Positions 1 to 8,362 of a stretch of DNA of 64,000 nucleotides are shown here, in pieces; position 1 is the stretch's first letter; every line of letters starts with the position of its first letter. The position numbers and the translations under genes were made by a program. The stretch is from assembly GCF_025742995.1 (NCBI RefSeq), contig NZ_JAOVQM010000002.1, positions 248,001-312,000 on the forward strand, written 5' to 3'. The notes under the pieces are model-generated. The model searched no databases and was not told the origin of the DNA. It saw only the letters and a list, made by a program, of their open reading frames with translations. This DNA is from Paracholeplasma manati. Its GTDB lineage: Bacteria; Bacillota_I; Bacilli_A; Acholeplasmatales; UBA5453.

Positions 1-1
1 C

Positions 2-973
2 TTGCTCTATGTTGTTCCCCGCTTACAACAGGCCCTAGCCCTCAATCCGGACTTGAAACTCATGGGTTCTCCGTGGAGTGCCCCAGCTTGGATGAAATCC
101 CCACAAAAACTCAATGGGGGTTCACTCAATCCAATCTATCACGCTGTTTATGCCGATTACTTTGTCAAATTCATTGAAGCGTATGACGCTGCAGGGTTAC
201 CGATCTACGCGGTTACCCCTCAAAATGAACCACTCCATGAAACCAGTGGTTACCCATCGATGATGATGACTGTGGCTCAACAAATCAATTTCATCAAAGT
301 CTTAGGGCCAAAATTTGAAGAAAACAACATTGATACCAAAATCATTGGCTATGACCACAACTGGGACAATACCTATTATCCTCAAGCCTTATTGAATAAT
401 GAAGACATCGAACCGTATTTGGATGGCGTTGCGTTCCACTGTTATGCAGGTAATTACACTGCACAACAAGCCATCCAAACCAGTTACCCTGATCGTGGTA
501 TTTGGTTTACCGAATGTTCGGGTGGCCGTTGGGCAACCAATTTCGCATCCAACATCAGTTGGAACCTTGAAAATGTCTTTATGGGTTCATTAAATTACGG
601 GGCTCGTTCTGTATTGTTATGGAATCTCGCTTTAGATGAACAAGATGGCCCTCAAAATGGGGGTTGTACCAACTGTAGAGGTGTGGTCACCGTGAATGAT
701 AATGATACCTATACATTAAATGAAGAATACTATATGATTGGTCATTTCTCTAAGTTTGTGGATAAGGATGCGAGCAGAATTGATGCGAAATCCACCTCAC
801 CAAACTTGATTACCAGTGCTTTTACCAACCCGGATGGATCGGTTGTGATTGTTGCACACAATAAAACCAACGCCGATATGCTCATCCAAGTCGATATCGA
901 CGGTCATACCTTCAATTACTTGATTAAACGCATGTCTACAGTCACATTTGATGGAACGGCTTTATATGAGTAA
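2..973 (+). CDS. Glycoside hydrolase family 30 enzyme (5' end outside window)
   Basis: Retaining beta-glycosidase of the GH30 (glucosylceramidase/endo-beta-1,6-glucanase/xylanase) type. The visible 323 residues hold the WSAPAWMKSP motif near residue 25, the acid/base glutamate in VTPQNEP (residue 76 as counted here) and the nucleophile glutamate in WFTECSGG (about residue 171). A short beta-sandwich region follows, with the typical end (VIVAHNKTNADMLIQVDIDG). The reading frame is open to the window edge, so the N-terminus and any signal peptide are not visible. GH30 enzymes are usually exported and degrade beta-linked glycans; the exact substrate cannot be read from sequence. The stop overlaps the start of the NUDIX gene by a few bases, so the two are probably co-transcribed. 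Confidence 0.9.
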   Translation: MLYVVPRLQQALALNPDLKLMGSPWSAPAWMKSPQKLNGGSLNPIYHAVYADYFVKFIEAYDAAGLPIYAVTPQNEPLHETSGYPSMMMTVAQQINFIKVLGPKFEENNIDTKIIGYDHNWDNTYYPQALLNNEDIEPYLDGVAFHCYAGNYTAQQAIQTSYPDRGIWFTECSGGRWATNFASNISWNLENVFMGSLNYGARSVLLWNLALDEQDGPQNGGCTNCRGVVTVNDNDTYTLNEEYYMIGHFSKFVDKDASRIDAKSTSPNLITSAFTNPDGSVVIVAHNKTNADMLIQVDIDGHTFNYLIKRMSTVTFDGTALYE

Positions 974-1433
974 CTACATCAAAGACATACGCGCCATCGT
1001 TGGAAACACCCCGATCAGAAGTGTATCCACAGGCATCATTGTTGAATATGACAATCAAATTCTCCTACAACACCGTAGCGATACTAACGATTATGGTACC
1101 CCAGGTGGGAATGTCGAACTCGATGAAAAAGTGATCGAGGCTGCGAGAAGAGAATTGTTTGAAGAAACGGGCATTCAGGTAAAAAACCTAGAACTCTTTG
1201 GCATTTATTCAGGCGAATCTCAAATAACCATCTATCCCAATGGGGATATCACCTATTACGTCGTCATCGTACTCTATACCAAATTATCTGAAAAACCAAT
1301 CTTGATTAAAGATGAGGAGTCCCATGGACTTGACTTCTATGGTAAAAATCAATTACCAAAACCTCTCAAACCAACCGATATCGCTTGGATTGATGCTTGG
1401 GTGAAGGGCAATTTTGATATTAAAGTGGACTAA
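966..1433 (+). CDS. NUDIX hydrolase
   Basis: Hydrolyses a nucleoside diphosphate linked to another moiety; the true substrate is unknown. The complete Nudix box is present, with GGNVELDEKV followed by REL, the metal-binding FEETG and a hydrophobic residue. The protein is about 155 residues, normal for a single-domain member. The ATG at 966 overlaps the upstream stop; the frame also allows starts at 948 (TTG) and 951 (ATG). None has a strong ribosome binding site, so translation is probably coupled to the GH30 gene. A terminator follows directly. A housekeeping or signalling nucleotide role is inferred from the family only. Confidence 0.85.
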   Translation: MSNYIKDIRAIVGNTPIRSVSTGIIVEYDNQILLQHRSDTNDYGTPGGNVELDEKVIEAARRELFEETGIQVKNLELFGIYSGESQITIYPNGDITYYVVIVLYTKLSEKPILIKDEESHGLDFYGKNQLPKPLKPTDIAWIDAWVKGNFDIKVD

Positions 1434-1461
1434 AAGTGTGTGAAAACACGCTTTTTTCTTT
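1433..1461 (+). terminator. Rho-independent terminator after NUDIX gene
   Basis: AAAGTGTG pairs with CACGCTTT (one G-U) around a short A-rich loop and is followed by TTTTCTTTT. It closes the GH30-NUDIX transcript. Confidence 0.75.
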
Positions 1462-1619
1462 TGTTAATGGAAATGTCTTAAAAGTTCATAACTTTGACAC
1501 AATGATTTGTATAATGAGAGGTAGAAAGCATAGGATGTTAGATGAATAAAAGTAAATTATGTTTTTCATATATACATTACTTTTGAAAAAGTCTATAATC
1601 ATAACTAGAGGTGATCGAT

Positions 1620-2324
1620 TTGGACAATATTGTCAGTATTAAAAATTTAACCAAATCCTATGGTCAAACCCAAGCGCTGAAAAATGTCAATTTAGACTTA
1701 ACCAGCGGGAAGATCATTGGATTGCTCGGACCAAACGGGTCCGGCAAAACCACACTCATCAAAATCTTAACAGGCCTTTTACAACAGTATGAAGGCTCTG
1801 TAACCATTGATGGGAAATTATTAGGACCTGAGACTAAAGCCATAGTTTCGTATTTACCAGACCAATTGTATTTTGATTCATGGATGAAGATCAATGATTT
1901 GAAAAACTATTTTATGGACATGTATGAAGACTTTAGCCCTGTACGTTTCAACGAGTTGATTTATCAGTTTCAAATTCCGAGTCGGGATTTGATTCGTAAA
2001 CTCTCCAAGGGTAATCAAGAAAAGCTTCAACTTGCCTTGGTGTTGTCTAGAGATGCGAAACTATACATCTTTGATGAACCGATTGGTGGGGTAGACCCAG
2101 CGTTGAGAGAAATCATTCTTGAAACCATCATGAATTATCGAAACTCAGACGCAACCATATTGTTATCCACCCATCAAATTTACGATGTCGAAGACCTGTT
2201 TGATGAAGTCATTTTCTTAAAACAAGGTGAAGTGATGTTACATCAAAACCTAGATGAATTAATTATGGAAAAGAATAAGTCCTTACTAGAAATCTTTAAG
2301 GAGGTATTTAGATATGCTCGCTAG
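1620..2324 (+). CDS. ABC transporter ATP-binding protein
   Basis: ATPase subunit of an ABC-2 type exporter. Walker A is GPNGSGKTT, the signature is a weak LSKGNQEK, Walker B is LYIFDEP and the switch histidine lies in LSTHQ. The start is placed at TTG 1620 because AGAGGTGAT lies at the right distance; an upstream in-frame GTG at 1611 would overlap that ribosome binding site. The last bases overlap the permease gene, so the two form one transporter. No GntR or other regulator gene is adjacent. Substrate unknown; relatives export peptides, drugs or lipids. Confidence 0.88.
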   Translation: MDNIVSIKNLTKSYGQTQALKNVNLDLTSGKIIGLLGPNGSGKTTLIKILTGLLQQYEGSVTIDGKLLGPETKAIVSYLPDQLYFDSWMKINDLKNYFMDMYEDFSPVRFNELIYQFQIPSRDLIRKLSKGNQEKLQLALVLSRDAKLYIFDEPIGGVDPALREIILETIMNYRNSDATILLSTHQIYDVEDLFDEVIFLKQGEVMLHQNLDELIMEKNKSLLEIFKEVFRYAR

Positions 2325-3057
2325 ATTGATGAAACACGAGATTTTATCTTCTTATCGTAAATTCTTACCGATTTATGCCGGGGTCATTTTAATGACACTC
2401 ATCACGTCATTCAGTTATAACATCCAAAGCATTTCAGCGACACTAACATTTACCGGTTTGTTATTGACTTTGGTTGGGATTACGATGTTATTTACGTTTT
2501 ATACCATCATCATTAACCTCGGTCAAAGGGTGTTTGGTAAACCTGGTTATTTATTATTTACAACCCCAGCGACTTCAATTGAAATCATGGTGTCCAAAGT
2601 CCTCATCAATATGATGTGGTTCTTGGTATCGATTTTGGTTAGTATCTTCGCAGCATCTTTATTTATCTTAAATGCTTTTCAACAAAACATATTCGATATT
2701 TTAGGTGAATTATTTGGATTGATGTCTAGATACCCCTATGAAACATTTACCATCATCACAGCTGGTATCATCTATGCGATCTATGTCATTGGCATGTTGT
2801 TCTTCTTATTCGCGTTACTTAACATGATTTATAAAGGTGAGAAGAAGATTTTGATTGGGATTTTGTTATACTTCGCAATCAGTCAAGCCACTTCCTTAGT
2901 CTCATCGATTTTCCTTGGGGCTTATATGTCGCTCTCAACAGCCGTCTTTGAAGATTTCAATTCTATTTGGGTGTTTGTCGGTATTTATTTTGTTTTATCG
3001 GTAGCCTTTTACATCATGACCTATTTCATCATTGACCGTAAACTCGAATTACAATAA
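2314..3057 (+). CDS. ABC-2 type membrane permease
   Basis: Membrane subunit partnering the ATPase just upstream, whose 3' end it overlaps by 11 bases. The 247-residue protein has about six hydrophobic segments, with the first at roughly residues 18-38, and begins MLARLMKHEIL as many ABC-2 permeases do. A perfect AAGGAGGT ribosome binding site lies before the ATG. It has no recognised catalytic motif, as expected for a permease. The transported compound cannot be inferred. Confidence 0.8.
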   Translation: MLARLMKHEILSSYRKFLPIYAGVILMTLITSFSYNIQSISATLTFTGLLLTLVGITMLFTFYTIIINLGQRVFGKPGYLLFTTPATSIEIMVSKVLINMMWFLVSILVSIFAASLFILNAFQQNIFDILGELFGLMSRYPYETFTIITAGIIYAIYVIGMLFFLFALLNMIYKGEKKILIGILLYFAISQATSLVSSIFLGAYMSLSTAVFEDFNSIWVFVGIYFVLSVAFYIMTYFIIDRKLELQ

Positions 3058-3093
3058 AAAAACAAAAGTGTATGCATTTACGTTCTATCATGG

Positions 3094-3163
3094 TATACTG
3101 GGTTGTAACAAAAATATAAAAGCAATTTTTATGGGGTGTTACCAAACACCTCATATTTTTTTT
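3094..3163 (+). promoter_or_regulatory. Promoter and leader hairpin before DEAD-box helicase gene
   Basis: A -10 box TATACT preceded by TGG (extended -10) lies at 3094-3099. Downstream, GGGGTGTT at 3133 pairs with AACACCTC at 3145 and is followed by a run of T. If the promoter is used, this hairpin sits in the 5' leader of the helicase mRNA as a transcription attenuator. It could equally be the terminator of the ABC operon. Confidence 0.5.
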
Positions 3164-3180
3164 GAAGAAAGTGAAACGAC

Positions 3181-4599
3181 ATGACATTTAGAGATTTAAA
3201 CATTATTGACCCGATTTTAAAATCGATCGCGATTGCGGGATACAAAGAACCTACCCCGATTCAAACCGATGCGATTCCTGTGCTATTAAGCAAAAAAGAC
3301 ATCTTAGGGAGTGCGCAAACCGGCACCGGTAAAACCGCTGCGTTTGCGATACCCATCCTCCAAAACTTATATATCGAAAGACCCGATTCGAACCATCGCC
3401 ACATCCGTGCGTTGATTTTGACCCCAACCAGAGAACTGGCGAGTCAAATCTATGAGAATTTCACCTTATACGCGAAATTCGTCAATCAAAGAAGCACTGT
3501 GATTTATGGTGGTGTCTCTCAAAAGAAACAAGAAGAAGCCTTGGCTAAAGGTGTCGATGTTTTAATCGCGACCCCAGGCAGACTGCTCGATTTGATGCAT
3601 CAAGGGTTCATCTCCTTACAACACGTATCGTATTTGGTCTTAGATGAGGCTGACCGTATGCTTGATATGGGATTCATCAAAGATGTGAACAAGATCATTG
3701 AGTACGTACCAAAAGCACGTCAAACAATGTTGTTCTCAGCGACGATGCCGAAGGAAATTGAAACCTTATCCAAAACCATTTTAAATGACCCAGTGCGTGT
3801 ATCGATCGTCCCAGTCAATCAAACGATTGATGTCATCGAACAATCGATTTACCACGTCAACAAAGGGAATAAAACGAAGCTTCTCGTGGATTTGATCACT
3901 TCCTACAAGATGAAGTCCGTCCTCGTTTTCATGCGAACCAAACACACCGCGAACAAATTGGTAACAGAACTCACCAAGGCGAATGTATCGGCCGAACCGA
4001 TTCATGGAAATAAATCTCAAAGTGCCCGTGAACGCGCATTGCTCAACTTTAAAAAAGGCAAAACCCAAGTGTTGGTCGCGACCGACATCGCAGCCAGAGG
4101 GATTGACATTGAAGCACTAAGCTTTGTTGTCAACTATGATTTACCCGAAACCCCAGAAACGTATATCCACCGTATTGGTAGAACAGGTCGTGCTGGATTA
4201 GATGGTAAAGCCATTTCTTTGTGTGATCCAAAAGAACTCAGCTTATTGAAAGACATCGAAAAACACATTAAGATGACTATTAATGAAGTGGTTCATGTGT
4301 ATCCTGTGTCTAAAGATATGTCGAATAATGCAGGTCAACCCAAGGCTAAAACATCTAAACCCAATCCACAACCAAAAACAAAAGCATTCAACCCATTAAA
4401 ACCAAATTATGATTCAAAACCAAAAACCAAAATGAAAAAAGAACAATCTGAACAAAAGCCGGAGAAGAAAGATATGAACGGATTAAAAAACTTAGCCCCT
4501 AAAAGCAAGTTTGGACCGACCAAACCAGTCAATAACTATATGAAGGTCCAACAACCTAAGCGTAACCAAAACAACAAAAACAGAAGAGCAGTCAAATAA
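3181..4599 (+). CDS. DEAD-box ATP-dependent RNA helicase (CshA-like)
   Basis: Unwinds RNA duplexes in ribosome assembly, mRNA decay and cold adaptation, by family. All core motifs are present in order: Q motif (PTPIQTDAIP), motif I AQTGTGKT, PTRELA, TPGR, DEAD, SAT, and ARGID plus HRIGRTGRAG in the second RecA domain. After residue about 370 there is a low-complexity basic tail rich in Lys, Pro, Gln and Asn, typical of RNA-tethering extensions. The 472-residue length is usual for the family. The ribosome binding site (GAAAG) is weak, and a leader hairpin precedes the gene. Confidence 0.93.
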   Translation: MTFRDLNIIDPILKSIAIAGYKEPTPIQTDAIPVLLSKKDILGSAQTGTGKTAAFAIPILQNLYIERPDSNHRHIRALILTPTRELASQIYENFTLYAKFVNQRSTVIYGGVSQKKQEEALAKGVDVLIATPGRLLDLMHQGFISLQHVSYLVLDEADRMLDMGFIKDVNKIIEYVPKARQTMLFSATMPKEIETLSKTILNDPVRVSIVPVNQTIDVIEQSIYHVNKGNKTKLLVDLITSYKMKSVLVFMRTKHTANKLVTELTKANVSAEPIHGNKSQSARERALLNFKKGKTQVLVATDIAARGIDIEALSFVVNYDLPETPETYIHRIGRTGRAGLDGKAISLCDPKELSLLKDIEKHIKMTINEVVHVYPVSKDMSNNAGQPKAKTSKPNPQPKTKAFNPLKPNYDSKPKTKMKKEQSEQKPEKKDMNGLKNLAPKSKFGPTKPVNNYMKVQQPKRNQNNKNRRAVK

Positions 4600-4602
4600 A
4601 GC

Positions 4603-4637
4603 ATCGGAGCCAATAAGTGGCTCCGATTTATTTTTTT
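4603..4637 (+). terminator. Strong terminator after helicase gene
   Basis: A 10-bp perfect stem, ATCGGAGCCA with TGGCTCCGAT, is followed by a T-rich run. A near copy of the stem lies at 5944-5970 after the next gene. Confidence 0.88.
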
Positions 4638-4742
4638 GAACGAATGCATGATTGACCATTTGTATGGATAAGTGTATAATTTTTGTATAATATGCACACT
4701 AGAATAAATATTAGATAAAAACATTGATAAATGAGGTTTAAC

Positions 4743-5936
4743 ATGAACGATTATGATTTATCAAGCATTCGAAGACACATCAAATACACTTATGCTTTTT
4801 TTCAATTACAACTCTTTTTAAGCGTTTGTTTAATCATCATATATGGATTACCTTTGTTCAACCCCTTCTTTATATTTTCACAATCCGTAGGGATTTTTAT
4901 CATTACAATCACCAAATTATTGAAGCCAAACACGTTAATAAAAAGTCGTCTCACCTTTTGGAGTATCATACTGTTAACCCTGACATCCATAAGCACACTA
5001 TCCTATTTGGAATATGGGGTCATCACCATTTCCTCTGCAAAACAGTTAGAAAGATTTTCATGGAATCCTAGTGGGACCTTTGAACTCACAAAAGATATCG
5101 AAATTAAATCCATGGATCCATATGCAGAAAATTGTTTAATCCGCCGTTTTGAAGGCACTTTAGACGGCAATAATCATCAAATTCAACATTTAAAGACCCC
5201 TTTGTTTTGTACAATCATTACCGGTGAAATTAAAAACTTGTATCTAGTGGATGTGGATATTGATCTACAAACCAATGGCGAGATTGGTGGATTAAGTAAC
5301 TATAACAATGGTGTGATTGAAAATGTTCATGTGAGTGGGTCCATAAAACATGATGGATCGATTGGTGGTTTGGTGGGAAGAAGTTCTAAAATCATTCGTA
5401 GAAGTTCATTCAGCGGAACCATCTATGCACCAGAATCAGGTAATGTTGGTGGCATCACAGGATCGAATTCAGGCCTCATCGATCAATCCTATACGGAGGG
5501 CAGCATTACTGCTTACATGCATGTTGGCGGTATTGCAGGACATTCATTTCATGGGGTCATTCAAAACACATATAGCCATATGGATATCACTTGTCAAATG
5601 TATGTCGGTGGTATTGTCGGTAGTTCATCGGATACCGAGTTGAGCGGGTTGATTGTCCACGGGGACATTACAGGTGCTACATCCGTTGCAGTAATCACCC
5701 CTACATACCACGATTATGATTATGATGTGTTATTTACTGGACGTATCTATAGTGATACCTATGTGGTTGAAGAAAATGTTTTATATTATCAGAATCAATC
5801 TTTCACAGTGCCTTTAACCAATCAAATCCAGGATTCACAAATGGATACCGATTTTTGGACTCAAACCTTAGGATTAGACTTAACCATTTACCGAATCGAC
5901 AATCTATACCCCAAACTCATCCATAACCAAGTATAA
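4743..5936 (+). CDS. Membrane-anchored GLUG-repeat protein
   Basis: About 397 residues. Three hydrophobic segments occupy the N-terminal 110 residues. A likely extracellular region follows, built from short GLUG-type repeats (IGGLSNYNNG, IGGLVGRS, VGGITGSNSG, VGGIAGHSF, VGGIVGSSS) with the spacing of about 25-30 residues seen in beta-helical GLUG domains of adhesins and cell-surface proteins. The ATG at 4743 is preferred over one at 4731 because GAGGTTTA lies between them as ribosome binding site. The gene stands alone between two related terminators. A surface adhesion or binding role is inferred from the repeats; no enzyme motif is seen. Confidence 0.8.
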   Translation: MNDYDLSSIRRHIKYTYAFFQLQLFLSVCLIIIYGLPLFNPFFIFSQSVGIFIITITKLLKPNTLIKSRLTFWSIILLTLTSISTLSYLEYGVITISSAKQLERFSWNPSGTFELTKDIEIKSMDPYAENCLIRRFEGTLDGNNHQIQHLKTPLFCTIITGEIKNLYLVDVDIDLQTNGEIGGLSNYNNGVIENVHVSGSIKHDGSIGGLVGRSSKIIRRSSFSGTIYAPESGNVGGITGSNSGLIDQSYTEGSITAYMHVGGIAGHSFHGVIQNTYSHMDITCQMYVGGIVGSSSDTELSGLIVHGDITGATSVAVITPTYHDYDYDVLFTGRIYSDTYVVEENVLYYQNQSFTVPLTNQIQDSQMDTDFWTQTLGLDLTIYRIDNLYPKLIHNQV

Positions 5937-5943
5937 AATAAAG

Positions 5944-5972
5944 AATCGGAGCCAAACAGCGGCTCCGATTTT
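5944..5972 (+). terminator. Terminator after GLUG gene (shared with hsp20 on the other strand)
   Basis: AATCGGAGCC pairs with GGCTCCGATT around a 7-base loop and is followed by TTTCATT. The stem core matches the terminator at 4603-4627. It lies 3 bases from the end of the convergent hsp20 gene. Confidence 0.8.
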
Positions 5973-5974
5973 CA

Positions 5975-6385
5975 TTATTCTAGTTCCAAATATTTCTTGG
6001 TTTCAATTTTCTTGGATTCTTTCGGGATTTGAATCTTCAAGACCCCTTTATCGAAGGATCCTTTCACGTCATCCATGTGAACATCGCCTACATAGAAACT
6101 ACGTCTCATCACGCCATAATAACGTTCACGACGAATGAATTTGCCTTTAGGGTCGTCGTTATTGGTTTCATGCTTTCTTTCCGCTTCTACCAATAGATAC
6201 CCTTCCTCTAGGCTCACTTTTACATCCTGCTTGTCAAAGCCAGGCATTTCGATGGCTAGTTCATAGCCATGGTCATTTTCTTTGATATCTGTTCTCATGG
6301 AGACATCATTACCAAATGGTGCGACTCTTAATTCATCGAACAAGCTATCAAAGAAGTCTCGGTCTTTTTTGAGTAAACTCAACAT
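5975..6385 (-). CDS. hsp20: Small heat-shock protein Hsp20 (alpha-crystallin domain)
   Basis: ATP-independent holdase chaperone that binds unfolding proteins. The 136 residues contain an alpha-crystallin domain (about residues 33-130) with the VSLEEGYLLVEAERK strand pair and the conserved GVLKIQIPK near the end. The C-terminal I-x-I-like motif is only weakly visible (KIETKKYLELE). A strong AAAGGAGAG ribosome binding site precedes the ATG. Upstream lies a consensus promoter whose -35 region is overlapped by a CIRCE element, so HrcA repression is expected. Transcribed alone. Confidence 0.95.
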   Translation of the reverse strand: MLSLLKKDRDFFDSLFDELRVAPFGNDVSMRTDIKENDHGYELAIEMPGFDKQDVKVSLEEGYLLVEAERKHETNNDDPKGKFIRRERYYGVMRRSFYVGDVHMDDVKGSFDKGVLKIQIPKESKKIETKKYLELE

Positions 6386-6414
6386 AAAACATCTCTCCTT
6401 TTTCTATTGTTCTT

Positions 6415-6433
6415 GAACTTATCTCCTAAGTTC
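6415..6433 (-). promoter_or_regulatory. 5'-terminal hairpin in hsp20 leader
   Basis: GAACTTA and TAAGTTC form a perfect 7-bp stem whose 5-base loop reads GGAGA on the mRNA strand. It lies at the predicted transcript start, about 30 bases before the start codon. It could stabilise the mRNA or modulate ribosome binding. Confidence 0.55.
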
Positions 6434-6439
6434 ACTTAT

Positions 6440-6482
6440 ATTATAATACGATAAATTGGCACTGTCAAGTATTGAGTGCCAA
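6440..6482 (-). promoter_or_regulatory. hsp20 promoter with CIRCE (HrcA operator)
   Basis: On the minus strand, TTGACA (6468-6463) and TATAAT (6445-6440) are separated by exactly 17 bases. A CIRCE-type inverted repeat covers 6456-6482 with arms TTGGCACTG and GAGTGCCAA and a 9-base spacer. This is close to the consensus TTAGCACTC-N9-GAGTGCTAA. It overlaps the -35 box, so HrcA binding would block polymerase. Confidence 0.93.
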
Positions 6483-6497
6483 AAATGTGATAAAAAA

Positions 6498-6514
6498 AGA
6501 GACATAAAGTCTCT
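6498..6514 (-). terminator. Terminator of the ABC/B12-binding operon
   Basis: Read on the minus strand, AGAGAC and GTCTCT form a 6-bp stem followed by seven T. It overlaps the stop of the ATPase gene. Confidence 0.8.
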
Positions 6515-7206
6515 TAATTGTTTAAAACATCGATATTGATTCGACCATCTTTGATTTCGATGATTCTATCGGCTTTTTCTGCAATCTTTCTGTCATGCGT
6601 AATGATGATGAAAGTGGTTTTGTATTTGGCATTGATTTCTCTTAATAGCGTATATACTTGTTCTGTAGAATCGCTATCCAAATTACCGGTAGGTTCATCG
6701 GCTAAAATGATCTTCGGATTATTGATTAAACTTCTCGCAATCGCGACACGTTGTTGTTGACCACCAGACATGTTTTTGGCGAGATTGTTTTTAACTTTCT
6801 TCAACCCAACAAAGTCTAATAGTTCATTGGCACGGTCTAAAATCTCTGGTGTTATCTTTTGTTTCGAGATTTTATAAGGCATCAAGACGTTTTCTAATGC
6901 AGTAAACTCTGGTAACAAATAGTGGAATTGGAAGATGAATCCAATGTTTTGATTTCTCAAGAAGGAAATCTCATTGGCTTTCATCGATTTGGTATTTTGA
7001 CCATTGATGAATATTTCACCATCGGTTGGGTTATCAAGTGTCCCTAGGATATTCATCAATGTGGATTTACCGGAACCACTTTGACCAATGATGGCGTTGA
7101 ATGAGCCCTCGTAAAATTGTAAATCTACCCCAAACAAGACTTGGGTTTTGATTTTCTCACCGTATACTTTGGTGATGCCTTTGAGTTCCATCACAGTATT
7201 AAGCAT
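6514..7206 (-). CDS. ABC transporter ATP-binding protein (MacB/LolD type)
   Basis: ATPase of a type VII (MacB/FtsX-like) ABC system. Walker A is GQSGSGKST, the signature is NMSGGQQQR, Walker B is IILADEPTGNLDS and the H-loop is IITHD. The TGNLD sequence after Walker B is characteristic of the LolD/MacB/FtsE branch. The 230-residue length is typical. Its ATG lies inside the end of the permease gene (8-base overlap), with GAGGTGAT as ribosome binding site. It is the last gene of the operon that starts with the B12-binding protein. Such systems work as mechanotransmitters or exporters; the cargo is unknown. Confidence 0.93.
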   Translation of the reverse strand: MLNTVMELKGITKVYGEKIKTQVLFGVDLQFYEGSFNAIIGQSGSGKSTLMNILGTLDNPTDGEIFINGQNTKSMKANEISFLRNQNIGFIFQFHYLLPEFTALENVLMPYKISKQKITPEILDRANELLDFVGLKKVKNNLAKNMSGGQQQRVAIARSLINNPKIILADEPTGNLDSDSTEQVYTLLREINAKYKTTFIIITHDRKIAEKADRIIEIKDGRINIDVLNN

Positions 7207-8362
7207 TGCGGATCACCTCGATGACAGATAATTTAGAAGACTTGCGTGCAGGTACCAGTGCCGCAACCGTCGATACACCCACCGCGATTAAAGCGGATAA
7301 CGCGATAAAACTGTATTCGATATTGAGCGGAATGACTGGGTCACCTGTCGTCGCGTCAATCGCGAAGGTTTGGAAGGATACCAATAGTCCAATCCCCAAC
7401 AATACCCCGGTTAAAGCACCGAAGATACCCAAAATCAAACCTTGGAATAAGAAGATGAGGGAAGCGTCGCTGTTCTTGATCCCCATCGCTTTTAAAATAC
7501 CAATTTGTTTGGACTTTTGTAAAACGATGATGGCGAGGATGGATGCGATCCCAAGTACCACGGAAATCAAGACGAACACTTGAATCATCAAAGAAGAAAT
7601 GCTTTGTCCTTGTAAACCAGATAGTAAAGAGGCGTTATTTTCAATCCAGTTGGATGTGACATATTCAGAACCAATTTCATTTTGAACAGAAAGTGAAATC
7701 GCGTCGGCGTCAAAATACGCCGATTCACGCACTTGAGATTCAATTGATGAAACCACATCGCCTACTTGGAATAACGATTGTGTGGTTTCTAATGTCGAAA
7801 CCGCCCACAACTCATTGACACTCTTAACTTCAAAGTCGAAGAAGCCAACCACGGTTAAGGTGGTGTTTCCTTTAAGCGGTACTTGAATGGTGATCGTGTC
7901 ACCCACATTTAAATCGAATTCACTTTGGAAAAATAGTCCAAGAATGACTTCGTTGGTGGCGTTAGGTAATCTACCTTCAGTCAACTTATCGGATAATTTA
8001 TAAATACCATCGGCTTGTTCTAAGTTAAATCCTCTAACAAGCACCGGTAAGGTTTCGGTGTTTTGTTCCAAAGACCCAGCCACATTGAAGTTACCAGCTG
8101 CCACCCTAATGCGAGAATCACTGTTTAAAATATCTTCAATCAAAGCGTCATAATCAGAGATGTAACCTTCATCCTCACGGGTAATGGTGATTTGAGAACT
8201 GTTACCAATGGTGGTGTCTACCAAACTTTTTTGAAGACCGGAAATCAACGCTCCAATGAATACTTGAACAGAGACCCCAACCCCAATCCCTAAAATAATG
8301 AATAAGGTTTGTAATTTACCCGATTTTAAAAATCGAGATGCGATTTGAAAAGCGAGTTTCAT
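7199..8362 (-). CDS. FtsX/MacB-like ABC transporter permease
   Basis: 387 residues with the MacB topology: one N-terminal membrane helix (about 18-38), a large extracellular MacB_PCD-like domain (about 45-250), then three membrane helices with the FtsX domain motif (ILGIASILAIIVLQKSKQIGILKAMG). The QIGILKAMG coupling motif contacts the ATPase. The first base overlaps the stop of the B12-binding gene, and the end overlaps the ATPase start. Its operon partners suggest export of, or signalling about, a small molecule or peptide in a redox or cobalamin-linked response. That is inference only. Confidence 0.9.
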   Translation of the reverse strand: MKLAFQIASRFLKSGKLQTLFIILGIGVGVSVQVFIGALISGLQKSLVDTTIGNSSQITITREDEGYISDYDALIEDILNSDSRIRVAAGNFNVAGSLEQNTETLPVLVRGFNLEQADGIYKLSDKLTEGRLPNATNEVILGLFFQSEFDLNVGDTITIQVPLKGNTTLTVVGFFDFEVKSVNELWAVSTLETTQSLFQVGDVVSSIESQVRESAYFDADAISLSVQNEIGSEYVTSNWIENNASLLSGLQGQSISSLMIQVFVLISVVLGIASILAIIVLQKSKQIGILKAMGIKNSDASLIFLFQGLILGIFGALTGVLLGIGLLVSFQTFAIDATTGDPVIPLNIEYSFIALSALIAVGVSTVAALVPARKSSKLSVIEVIRNA

